This document shows positions 1-7,595 of a stretch of DNA of 64,000 nt, in pieces; position 1 is the stretch's first letter, and each line of letters begins with the position of its first letter. The stretch is from JAENVT01 sp963773085 (GTDB taxonomy: Bacteria; Actinomycetota; Acidimicrobiia; Acidimicrobiales; Ilumatobacteraceae). A model generated the notes under the pieces. It had not been told where the DNA came from and searched no databases. It worked only from the letters and a program-made list of their open reading frames with translations. Location of the stretch: assembly GCA_963773085.1 (NCBI GenBank), contig CAVYZS010000001.1:381032-445031 (forward strand), read 5' to 3'. A program made the translations under genes and the position numbers.

Positions 1-250
1 CAAACGCTTCACCGGCGATGAATTCACGCCGATGTTGCTCCAGATCGTCGAGGTTCTGGTCCAACGTCATTGGCGTCGGCCAGTCGTCACCTCCCCAATC
101 CGGCTGCGCAAACCCCGTTGTGGCGTGGATGTGCTCGATACTCGACATCCACGCTTCGTAGTCGCGTTCGTTGTGCACCGGCGCCAAGATCTCCAGCCGG
201 AACCAGGTTGCCGAAAGCGCTACCGGTGGGTCGATGACGCGTTCGAACAC
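1..250 (-). CDS. GNAT-like N-acetyltransferase, N-terminal part (runs off left edge)
   Basis: The minus strand encodes at least 83 residues in one open frame reaching the window edge. The visible part contains FRLEILAPVHNERDYEAW, an HATTGF segment and a PMTLDQNLDDLEQH segment, the N-terminal pattern of a family of actinobacterial GNAT acetyltransferases; the acetyl-CoA binding half lies outside. I start it at the GTG at 248-250, four bases after the stop of the lipase gene, with an AGGAAG/GAGG purine run just upstream, so the two are probably co-transcribed. Acetyl acceptor unknown. Family assignment rests on recalled similarity of the N-terminus only. Confidence 0.6.
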   Translation of the reverse strand, partial: MFERVIDPPVALSATWFRLEILAPVHNERDYEAWMSSIEHIHATTGFAQPDWGGDDWPTPMTLDQNLDDLEQHRREFIAGEAF

Positions 251-254
251 ATCC

Positions 255-1583
255 TCAGTCTTCCTGAACGCGGTCGTCGTCGTCGTCGCCGCCGTAATGA
301 CTGCATCGCGACCGAGGGGCGTTGGCGTTGGCCACCAGGCGGGCCAACACGTCGGGATCGGCCGGAAGCTCGAAGTGGTTCACGCCTGGGTTGTCGGTGA
401 GGCTGAAGCGATGGCACTGCATCGCAGCCCAGACGGCCACCGCGTCGTTGGTGATGTCTTCTTGATTGATGTCACCGTCGCGCGTCAAGAACTCGGTCGT
501 CCCTGTCACCAGCTGTCCGACCGTCAGATCGGAGAGCCCGAGACCGACGAGCGTGTCGAGCCCAGAGCCTTTCTCGGCGTACACGTCGACGTTCGGGAAG
601 TGAGCCGGGTCGCTGAACGGCACGCCGCCGATGTAGTAGTCGGCGATCGGCTTGACCCATGACAGTCCGGCGTCGTCGAACAACGCGGGGTAGTCCTGCG
701 GCGTGTAGTCCGTGCCAGTCGACTGGTCACGGATGACGATCTCGTCGTCGCCGAAGATCGTCGGGTCCGATGCGGTGATGAATGTCGAGGGATGCGACAA
801 GAACATCCGCGCACTGCTGACACCGTTCTCCGCTGTGGCTGGGAAGAGAAGGTCGGGGATGTTCACGCCGACGAACATCAGCGCATAGCCGAGTCCTTGG
901 CCGGGGAAGTTCCCCGCCAACGGCGTGAAGCCGTGAATGTACTTGTCCTTCCACTCCTGGCTCGTGTGCGTCAGCAGGTACTGCACGTAGATGGGACCGT
1001 TGGAATGGCCGACGAGATGCACTGGACGGTGTCCGTTCTGGCGATACGTCTCCTCGATCAGATGTTTGGAGCGCTGCAGGAACCCGCCCATGTCGGGCGT
1101 GAGCCGGGCGTCATAGCCGGCGACGCGGATGTTTCGGTCGCGTGTGTAGCCGGCTGCCTCCAGAGCCTGATACATCGGCTCGTACGCTGGGGCACTGGAA
1201 GTAAGGCCGTAGTCGGCAATCCTCACCTTGACGCCGCGCTGCTCGGAGAACCGTCGCGGCATCGGTTTGTGCGAGTCAGCGTCGTAACGCAGGGTGAGCA
1301 GTTCGTCCCGACACACCTGCGAGAACGTGGGCCCGGGATCGAAGAAGACGAGGTCTTCGAAGGTGCCAGTGCTCGGGCAGGTGGGATCGACGTGCTGGTT
1401 GTGCACGGTCACCGCGAGCCGGGTGAAATGCCAGGCGGGAAACAGGACGATGGGGGTGACCCCGTCGGATGAATTGTGGTGAGCCGACGCCGCATGTGGT
1501 GTCGGCGCGATGACCGTCGCTGCCACCAACATGACAGCCAGGATCGTGCGCGTCAATCGTGTCGAGCCGTGGAACCACTTCAT
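255..1583 (-). CDS. Secreted LCAT-like alpha/beta hydrolase (lipase/acyltransferase)
   Basis: The 442-residue protein begins with a basic n-region and a hydrophobic stretch ending in the APTPHAASA signal-peptidase-like site, so it should be exported. The nucleophile elbow is seen as HLVGHSNGP (GHSNG, serine nucleophile), preceded by a region typical of the lecithin:cholesterol acyltransferase/phospholipase fold, including an early VLFPAWHF strand. A likely catalytic His lies in the late GVNHFELP segment. The family cleaves or transfers acyl chains of lipids. Start chosen at ATG 1583 because AGGAGG lies six bases before it; a GTG one codon earlier is also possible. The C-terminus ends in an Asp-rich run (GGDDDDDR). 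Substrate cannot be read from the sequence. Confidence 0.75.
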   Translation of the reverse strand: MKWFHGSTRLTRTILAVMLVAATVIAPTPHAASAHHNSSDGVTPIVLFPAWHFTRLAVTVHNQHVDPTCPSTGTFEDLVFFDPGPTFSQVCRDELLTLRYDADSHKPMPRRFSEQRGVKVRIADYGLTSSAPAYEPMYQALEAAGYTRDRNIRVAGYDARLTPDMGGFLQRSKHLIEETYRQNGHRPVHLVGHSNGPIYVQYLLTHTSQEWKDKYIHGFTPLAGNFPGQGLGYALMFVGVNIPDLLFPATAENGVSSARMFLSHPSTFITASDPTIFGDDEIVIRDQSTGTDYTPQDYPALFDDAGLSWVKPIADYYIGGVPFSDPAHFPNVDVYAEKGSGLDTLVGLGLSDLTVGQLVTGTTEFLTRDGDINQEDITNDAVAVWAAMQCHRFSLTDNPGVNHFELPADPDVLARLVANANAPRSRCSHYGGDDDDDRVQED

Positions 1584-1717
1584 CACTGGCCTCCTTCGCC
1601 CCGCCGCAAACCCTACGCTCGCCCGCCCGATGGCACAAGATCGTCGTCACCGAGATCGATCGAATGCCGCCGCACGATGCTCACCTACTGACCCTCATCG
1701 ACTGGCCGACAGCGGGG

Positions 1718-2905
1718 TCACGGAGCGTCGCCCGACGCCACCGCGAGCAGCGCGAGCGCGTGAATTTGAACGTCTGCCGGCGTCAGCACGTCAGGCAGCT
1801 CGACCAGGATCGAGCTGCTGCCGAGCGCCTCGTCGATCGGGCACCACATGAATCCGGCGGCGCAGTCGCCACTTCGGTTCAACGTGCCGAGCCCGGTCAG
1901 CGCCTGGTACTGCCTCGCCGGCGTCATCGATGCGCCCGAACCGCCCACCCAGCCATAGTTCTGGTGGTACCAGACCGTCAACGACGGCCGGGTGGCAAGA
2001 GCGAAGTCGTAGACGGCCTGCTGCTCGAGCAGGCTCGGCGCCCGTCGGTTCGGGTCGGCGCCATTGGCCAGGAAGCGGGTGTCGAGGGCGAGGCCGTCGG
2101 GGTTCATCATGGGGACGACCCACAGCGTGATCCCTTCGGGCAGTGGCAGCGACCGTGCCCGCAGGAGGACCCGGAGGCCGCCCTCCTCGTCGCCGTGGGT
2201 TTGACCGACGACGAGTACGGTCCGGGGCCCGTCGCCATAGCGCATTGCCGTGATCGGTCGCCCCTTCGCTGAGGTGCCGATCTGGCGCGCCTCACCCGCT
2301 CGGGCCTGGGGTGTGGTGTCGGTGGCGATGCCCAGGTATTGGAGCAAGTCATCGTCGGGTACGCCGGTCATGGGGAGCCCGGCGTCCAGTTGGACGACGG
2401 CCGTCGCTCGCTGAACACGTCGCTCGTGGTCATCGCTCGACCCGCTGGTGACGTCGAAGCCCAACATGTCGAGCGTGCCGGTCAGGCAGGTCCGTGTCGT
2501 CCAGGTCCTGCAGTCGAGGTCCTCGGGGAGAGGGTGGCGGCCGCCACGGCGCCCATTGATGGGGTTGGTCACCTCGTCCAACGAGGCTTCGTTCGTCGGC
2601 ACGATGACATCCGGGGGCACCGACGTCATCGAGATGTCGGTGAGCACGGCGCGATCCGCGACCTGCGCCACAGTCGATGTCGTTGGCGGCGACGGTGTGT
2701 CGGCGGAGGTGGGCATCGTCGAGAAAGTGGTGGTGGCGATCGTGTTCGGCGCGTCGGTGGAAGCAACCGATGACGCAGAGGAGACTGGTGCGTCCGACGA
2801 GGTCGGTGCCACCGCCGGTGCCGCGGCGCTGGAGGTGCACGAGGCGGTCAGGAGCACCAAGGCAACGAGGCACGGCGAGATGGCCAAGAAGGACTGCGAC
2901 CTCAC
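1718..2905 (-). CDS. M14-family zinc carboxypeptidase-like lipoprotein (MpaA-like)
   Basis: Starting at GTG 2905 the protein (395 aa) opens with a hydrophobic signal ending LLTASC, a weak lipobox, followed by a long Ala/Ser/Thr-rich linker suited to a surface-anchored protein. The catalytic domain shows the M14 zinc site HGDE (H..E) after VLVVGQT, the NPDG substrate-binding segment, the NRR arginine region, a later WYHQN histidine and a C-terminal ILVELPD glutamate. These match murein-peptide amidase/carboxypeptidase A-type enzymes, so trimming of cell-wall peptides is the likely role. A longer frame begins upstream at 3022, but it would bury the signal peptide, and GGTGGTGAG lies before the GTG. 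Confidence 0.7.
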   Translation of the reverse strand: MRSQSFLAISPCLVALVLLTASCTSSAAAPAVAPTSSDAPVSSASSVASTDAPNTIATTTFSTMPTSADTPSPPTTSTVAQVADRAVLTDISMTSVPPDVIVPTNEASLDEVTNPINGRRGGRHPLPEDLDCRTWTTRTCLTGTLDMLGFDVTSGSSDDHERRVQRATAVVQLDAGLPMTGVPDDDLLQYLGIATDTTPQARAGEARQIGTSAKGRPITAMRYGDGPRTVLVVGQTHGDEEGGLRVLLRARSLPLPEGITLWVVPMMNPDGLALDTRFLANGADPNRRAPSLLEQQAVYDFALATRPSLTVWYHQNYGWVGGSGASMTPARQYQALTGLGTLNRSGDCAAGFMWCPIDEALGSSSILVELPDVLTPADVQIHALALLAVASGDAP

Positions 2906-3007
2906 TGCGCTCTCACCACCACGCACGGTATCGCCGCAGACGCTGACCGGGCGGTCGGTCCTCACAGCGCCGCGCGACCTCTCGGGGCAGCCCTCACAGC
3001 CCCCGTG

Positions 3008-3013
3008 TATGCT
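3008..3013 (+). promoter_or_regulatory. -10 box (TATGCT) of leaderless antitoxin promoter
   Basis: TATGCT lies seven bases before the ATG at 3021 and there is no Shine-Dalgarno sequence. The expected transcription start falls at or next to the start codon. The same arrangement recurs at many genes in this window. Confidence 0.5.
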
Positions 3014-3020
3014 CATTTGC

Positions 3021-3215
3021 ATGCACAGTACGAGCGTTCGGATCGATGCCGCGACTCACCAGGACCTCAAGCGTCTCGCAGCGGAACTGAATACCACTGT
3101 CGGCAACACGGTCTCTCTCGCTGTGCGAGCGCTGCGACAAGACCGCATCGGAGAGGACCTGCGTGCCGCGCTGCGCGACGACGAAACCGCGTGGCTCGAT
3201 GCCGACCTCGGGTGA
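3021..3215 (+). CDS. Ribbon-helix-helix antitoxin (MazE/VapB-like)
   Basis: A 64-residue protein with a TSVRIDAATHQDLKRLA N-terminus, the short beta strand plus helix expected of ribbon-helix-helix antitoxins, followed by an acidic tail (DDETAWLDADL) suited to toxin binding. Its last 17 bases overlap the start of the MazF-like gene, the usual antitoxin-first order. An in-frame ATG at 3009 is possible, but the TATGCT box ends only after it, so ATG 3021 is preferred. It probably autoregulates the pair, although no operator palindrome was located. Confidence 0.65.
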   Translation: MHSTSVRIDAATHQDLKRLAAELNTTVGNTVSLAVRALRQDRIGEDLRAALRDDETAWLDADLG

Positions 3216-3540
3216 TGTGGTCGATCTCGACCTCGGAGCTCCGGAGGGCCGCGAGGCGGGGTTTCGTCACCCGGCGATTCTCGTGACGGCCCAACGGATC
3301 CTCGACGCCGAGCCATCCGTCGTTCACGTGGTCCCGTTGACGACCACGATGCGTCCGTTCAACTCCGAGATCGTCATCGAGCCCGACGATCTCAACGGAC
3401 TCGACGGTGGCTCGGCCGCCCAATGTCAACATCTTCGAGCCATCTCGCCAACACGGATACGCGCCACTCGTGGCAATGTCGGTGCCATCACGCTGGGACA
3501 GCTACGCGAAACGATCGCAGTGATCCTTGATCTGCCCTGA
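3199..3540 (+). CDS. MazF/PemK-family mRNA interferase toxin
   Basis: The 113-residue product starts GDVVDLDLGAPEGREAGFRHP, the beta-strand and loop pattern that opens MazF/PemK endoribonucleases, and continues with HPAILVTAQ and VVPLTTTMR. The C-terminal half has QLRAISPTRI-like and LGQLRETIA-like segments (seen as QHLRAISPTRI and LGQLRETI), also family features. It is expected to cleave mRNA when freed from its antitoxin. The ATG at 3199 overlaps the antitoxin gene, implying translational coupling; a longer frame from 3163 would only extend antisense to the family start. Confidence 0.75.
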   Translation: MPTSGDVVDLDLGAPEGREAGFRHPAILVTAQRILDAEPSVVHVVPLTTTMRPFNSEIVIEPDDLNGLDGGSAAQCQHLRAISPTRIRATRGNVGAITLGQLRETIAVILDLP

Positions 3541-3585
3541 CCCATTGCCACCACCCAGCGTATGCGTGCCTCCACTGGCTTCACT

Positions 3586-5430
3586 TCACGCCGGGATGGC
3601 ACCCGTCGCGACTCGCGGTATCTGGCGGGACCGTTTCAGTTCGTACATGGCGACGTCGGCTGCCGCGAGCAGCTCGTCGCGGTCGTAACCAACGGTGCTG
3701 GTGTTCGCGACCCCGATGCTGGCCGGGCAGCACACCGTGGTGGTGGGGGTGATGTTGATCGGCTCGGACAGCGCTCTGTCGATGCGCTCGATGAGGTGGC
3801 GCGAGTCCGACTCGTTGGGCTCGAACACGAACACGAACTCGTCTCCGCCCAAGCGGGCGACGGTGTCGGCGCTCCGCACGATGCCAAGCAGTCGGCGAGC
3901 GGTCTCGCAGAGCACGATGTCGCCGGCGTTGTGGCCGTATGTGTCATTCACGATCTTGAATCCGTCGAGATCGAGGAAGGCGACCGCCAGTGTCATCTCG
4001 TCGCGTTCGGTGCGCGCCAGATCGGCGTCGAGCAGCTCCTCGAAGAGGCGGCGGTTGGCCAGGCCGGTCAGCGGGTCGCGCAAGGCCAGCGCGGCGACGT
4101 TCGCTTGCAGCCGTCGCAGCTCGGTGACGTCCCGGCTCACACCCTGCAGGCCGCCCCGGATGAGCGTGGTGTGCGTCTCACCGATGACGATCGAGCCATC
4201 GGCATGCCGGAAGCGGAAGTCGAACCGGGCGAGGACCCGTTCGCCCTTGAGGGCACGCTGAATCGCCGTCGCGCCCTCGTCATCAAGAATTTCCAGCATC
4301 CGGTTGAAGTCTTCGAGGAAGTACGACGGTGGATAACCGAGGATGTTCTGGACCGATGGACTCATGTAGTCGAAGTGCGGGGTCGGCTCGAGTACGAAAT
4401 GCCACACGACATCAGCCGACTTGTCAGCGAGAGCTCGGTAGCGGGCCTCGCTCGCGGCAAGTGCGGCTTCAGCATGGTGCCGATCGGTGACATCTCGGCC
4501 GATGGAGAGAATTTCCGCTCTGTCACTTTCGGCGATGTATCGGTCGATCCACTGAAACCACCGCTCCGGTGTGCTGTCGGCAGCGCGTTCGACCTCGTCG
4601 TCCAAAATCGGCGCCGATGGACCGAGAAGGTCCAGCTGTCGCATGAGGCCGACCTGCTCGTCGTCGGAGAGGAATCCGTCGAGCGGCAGACCCACGGCTT
4701 CGGCTGGACCGACGTGGTGCTGTTCAGCCCAAGCGGCGTTGTGGTACGAGATGATGTGGTCCGGCAGGCGGTAACGAGACAGTTGCTCCGGGAGCGCGTC
4801 GAGCATCACGGCAGCGCTCTCGAGTGCAGCGCTCTCCTCTCGCAACGCTCGTGCAAGCCGTCGATCGCCCGCGACCAGGTCATTCAAGGTGACGCCCATG
4901 CCAGCGGCACAGACGACGAAGACGATGATCGACACGGTCGCTCGACTCGATGGGTCGAGTGTTCCGTTGGGCACCAGGAGCCAGAGTGCAATGCCGGACA
5001 AGGTCGCAATCGAGAAGACAACGACGCGGCTCTCATAGATGGCCAGCCACATCAGCGACGGGATGGCCATCGTGAGGAACGCTGAGCTGTTGCCGTTCTC
5101 GGTGGCGGACAGCATCAACAGGATCGCGGCGAGAAAGACTACCGGCGGAACAAGTTGCGCCTTGCGGTCCAACCGCTGCCACGGCACCAAGACGGCCGAG
5201 CCGATCACCGCCGCGACGCACACTGACCCGACTACGGCGAACCAGGGTCGCTCCCATGAGGTCGCCGGCACCGCGACGAGCATGCTGACCATCGCCGTGA
5301 TCGCAAATGGCGCCCCTCGGCGCAGCCGCCCCGCGCCGGCGAGCGGCCCCAGGTTGGCATCGACCAGGTGCACGACCTGAGACGGCACCCGTCGCCGTCG
5401 ATCACGTGCCGCCGCTGACCACATCGTCAC
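3586..5430 (-). CDS. Membrane PAS-PAS-GGDEF diguanylate cyclase
   Basis: The 614-aa protein has about six hydrophobic segments in residues ~35-190 with no recognised sensor domain, then two PAS modules (about 215-300 and 330-440) and a C-terminal GGDEF domain. The active-site loop is intact (GGDEF near residue 528), and RSAD five residues upstream forms an RxxD inhibitory site, so product feedback by c-di-GMP is likely. GTG 5430 is chosen because GGAGGAG lies seven bases upstream. It is a close relative of the protein at 44996-46363, sharing the second PAS (GYPPSYF) and the GGDEF domain, but that one lacks the membrane part. No EAL domain. Confidence 0.85.
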   Translation of the reverse strand: MTMWSAAARDRRRRVPSQVVHLVDANLGPLAGAGRLRRGAPFAITAMVSMLVAVPATSWERPWFAVVGSVCVAAVIGSAVLVPWQRLDRKAQLVPPVVFLAAILLMLSATENGNSSAFLTMAIPSLMWLAIYESRVVVFSIATLSGIALWLLVPNGTLDPSSRATVSIIVFVVCAAGMGVTLNDLVAGDRRLARALREESAALESAAVMLDALPEQLSRYRLPDHIISYHNAAWAEQHHVGPAEAVGLPLDGFLSDDEQVGLMRQLDLLGPSAPILDDEVERAADSTPERWFQWIDRYIAESDRAEILSIGRDVTDRHHAEAALAASEARYRALADKSADVVWHFVLEPTPHFDYMSPSVQNILGYPPSYFLEDFNRMLEILDDEGATAIQRALKGERVLARFDFRFRHADGSIVIGETHTTLIRGGLQGVSRDVTELRRLQANVAALALRDPLTGLANRRLFEELLDADLARTERDEMTLAVAFLDLDGFKIVNDTYGHNAGDIVLCETARRLLGIVRSADTVARLGGDEFVFVFEPNESDSRHLIERIDRALSEPINITPTTTVCCPASIGVANTSTVGYDRDELLAAADVAMYELKRSRQIPRVATGAIPA

Positions 5431-5740
5431 ACCGTGTCTCCTCCGCCATAGTCGTTTGCCATGGCCGACTGCTCGCACCGCCGCACTCGTATTTTCGGGG
5501 CGCGTTCACCCCAACCATCGGCACGCTCCACACCTCCGCACAGAGGAAAAGGTCCCTTCCCTACCCTTTCGTCTGCGCACGTCGGTCACGAATCACGGTG
5601 AGTGGCAGACACTGAGGTTCTCGCCACGACGAGCGATTTACTTCGCGGCGGTGGAGCATCTGCTCGTGGGTCCGCCCTCAGTGAACCGCCCTAACGTCGT
5701 TTGGACGAAGGTGCCTGCGTGTAGCCCGTATCTTGCTCTG
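5431..5740. other. Divergent intergenic region
   Basis: Spacer of about 310 bases between the leftward cyclase gene and the rightward small membrane protein gene. It holds the cyclase ribosome binding site at its left end and a TATCTT box at 5729-5734 at its right end. I see no hairpin terminator, repeat or RNA gene in between. Confidence 0.4.
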
Positions 5741-5992
5741 ATGGACTGGAAGCAGCTCGACTTCCCCACTCGCGCCGGGCTTGTCGCAACTGTGGTGGCC
5801 ATCGTCGGTGTGGTGATCCCCCCGATCAGCGTGATGAGTGCCCTTGTCGCTGTTGCGTTCTCCGCGACGGCAGTACGGCGTGCTCGTCGCCGCCGGCAAT
5901 CGAATCCGGTCGCGCGACTCTGTCTTGTTGTCTCGGGCGCGCTGGTCGCCCTGATCATCCTCGGCAATGCGATCTACAGCGCCGGAAACTGA
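5741..5992 (+). CDS. Small two-TM membrane protein of unknown function
   Basis: The product is 83 residues, with two clear hydrophobic helices (about residues 12-42 and 60-78) separated by an Arg-rich cytoplasmic loop (RRARRRRQ). This resembles small DUF4190-like membrane proteins in layout, but no signature motif is present. The ATG at 5741 follows a TATCTT box by six bases without a Shine-Dalgarno sequence, matching the leaderless pattern seen elsewhere. The next gene is about 400 bases away, so it is probably monocistronic. Confidence 0.55.
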   Translation: MDWKQLDFPTRAGLVATVVAIVGVVIPPISVMSALVAVAFSATAVRRARRRRQSNPVARLCLVVSGALVALIILGNAIYSAGN

Positions 5993-6392
5993 CGATCGGG
6001 CAACGCGCGACATGGTGGTTTGCAAAGAACTCGGTGAAAACTCGAACCCGATCGTTGATCGTGGCGCCGCCGGGATCGCCCGGATCCAACGCTCGCTCGA
6101 TCGTTCCGCACCGTGCGCCGGGAACGCCGAGACACGGGCTCAGCCGGGCGGCGCGCTCGCCTGCCGTGGTCGGTTCATCGGCGGATCGCGCGCGAGCGGT
6201 GGCGCGCTGAGACCGACGATGATGGCCGCCAGGAGGACTGTTCGACCGTACATCCCCGGATCGTACATCGGCGCGGTGAGGCTGCACGTGAGGCAACTTT
6301 GGGGGACCGAAGGCCCTGTAATGCCTGCCCGCCACGGATGATCATGAGGGTGAACCGACGGCAGAGTGCCCCCGTCGGACGGGAGGGCTCCG
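5993..6392. other. Intergenic region without a convincing gene
   Basis: About 400 bases. Open frames exist on both strands, but their translations are Arg/Pro-rich and lack any family pattern. A GGGGGACC-GAAGG-CCC dyad-like stretch near 6300-6320 lies upstream of the membrane-protein pair and could be a regulator site; it is too imperfect to name. Confidence 0.3.
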
Positions 6393-6563
6393 ATGAGTGA
6401 GCACGCCGCAGAGATGGTCGCTTACGTGGTGGCGTTCACCGTTCTGGTCGTGGCAGGGATGTTCCTGCGCACGATGGTCCTGAACTACCTCGTCGGTCCG
6501 CTGATCGTGGTGGTCTCCGTCGCGGTGGTCACGCCGCTGTTGTCGCGGAGGCGGCCGCGATGA
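6393..6563 (+). CDS. Small membrane protein (56 aa), unknown
   Basis: After a short polar start (MSEHAAEM) almost the whole chain is hydrophobic, with two helices (about residues 9-26 and 30-47) and a positively charged RRRPR end. GGGAGGG lies about eight bases before ATG 6393. Its stop overlaps the start of the next gene (ATGA at 6560-6563), so the two are translationally coupled and likely act together at the membrane. No family is recognised. Confidence 0.6.
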   Translation: MSEHAAEMVAYVVAFTVLVVAGMFLRTMVLNYLVGPLIVVVSVAVVTPLLSRRRPR

Positions 6564-7513
6564 GCTGGGCTGCGCACGAGCTGGAGTGCATGATCCTCCA
6601 TCGCCATACCGATCGCCCTGGCAGGGCGTGGCGGGTCAGCTACATGGCGATCCTCATCGGCGCACTCATGCCCGATTTCGCCAAGCTGCCCGTGTACGGA
6701 CTCCACATCGGCCGTTGGGAGTTCATCAAGGTCTCGCAGCCGTGGATGTACCACAGGGGTTGGCCGGGGTCGGGCCCCACGCATTCGCTCGTCGCTGGCA
6801 TCATCGCTGCATCGGCGGTGTACGTCGCCACCCGTAGCAGGCCATGGGGCATCGGAATCCTGATCGGGTACTGGTCGCACGTCCTCACCGACGCTTTCGA
6901 TTCCGTCGGGACGATGATGTTCTTCCCGTTCACGACCCAGCACTACAACCTCGGTATGTGGCAGTACGGCTCGCAGGCCGGCCGCTACGGCGACACCGCC
7001 GCGTACTACTCCAGCCTCGGCGGGGCATGGGATGTGTTCTGGTTGGTCCTGCTGCTCCTGCTGGCGCGCAAGGTGCTCACTGCGGAGTACTTCCACACCA
7101 ACGTCGAACCGGTCGATCCTTTGTGGGATGTCCTCCAGCGCAAGTTCCGCATGCCCGACCATGTTCGGCGGGCCGTCTTCCGTGCATATGTCGTGTACGG
7201 CGCAGCACGGATCGTCGGCTGGTTCCTGTGGGCGCGTCTCGTCAACCCGAAGCGCGGCACCGAAACCCTGGACCTGTCCTGGACCGGGCCTCGCTGGGTG
7301 CAGGCGCCACCGCGCTTCCAGGAGGCGTCGACTTGGGCCGGCTTCGCGCTGGTGACGCTCGTTGGTCTCGGGTGCACGGCGCTGACGGCGCACTTCGCCT
7401 GGCGGGCAATGAAGAAGTTGCCAGCGCACCGCCGTGACGTCGTGATGGCGCCCGCGCCGGAGCCGAGTGCTCAGCCACTCGTTGTACTCGGCCGAGACGT
7501 TGGTGACGCGTAG
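6560..7513 (+). CDS. YdjM/LexA-binding-like metal-dependent hydrolase, membrane (DUF457)
   Basis: The protein is 317 aa, with several hydrophobic helices. Near the start is HELECMILHRHTDRP, then GALMPDFAKLPVYG, a GPTHSLVAG histidine motif and a YWSHVLTDAFDS motif. This His/Asp pattern (H...H.PD...THS...SH...D) matches the inner-membrane YdjM-type metal-dependent hydrolase family. Family members are poorly characterised; some are linked to membrane lipid homeostasis. Coupled to the preceding 56-aa gene by a four-base overlap. The C-terminal 60 residues carry one more helix and a polar tail. Confidence 0.65.
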   Translation: MSWAAHELECMILHRHTDRPGRAWRVSYMAILIGALMPDFAKLPVYGLHIGRWEFIKVSQPWMYHRGWPGSGPTHSLVAGIIAASAVYVATRSRPWGIGILIGYWSHVLTDAFDSVGTMMFFPFTTQHYNLGMWQYGSQAGRYGDTAAYYSSLGGAWDVFWLVLLLLLARKVLTAEYFHTNVEPVDPLWDVLQRKFRMPDHVRRAVFRAYVVYGAARIVGWFLWARLVNPKRGTETLDLSWTGPRWVQAPPRFQEASTWAGFALVTLVGLGCTALTAHFAWRAMKKLPAHRRDVVMAPAPEPSAQPLVVLGRDVGDA

Positions 7514-7595
7514 GGATTGACGCGATGAGGTCCTCCGAACAGTGGTGATTGCTGGTCTTTTCCGCACGGGCGCGGCCCGCCGAGGAGTCGTGCGG

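Noticed and set aside
3562..5085. Long plus-strand open frame of about 500 codons
   Set aside because: It is antisense to the GGDEF gene, and its translation has no family pattern. High-GC antisense frames stay open by chance.
6296..6322. DosR/DevR-like box upstream of the 6393 gene
   Set aside because: Only about 12 of 20 positions match the consensus as I recall it, and no DosR-type regulator is in the window.
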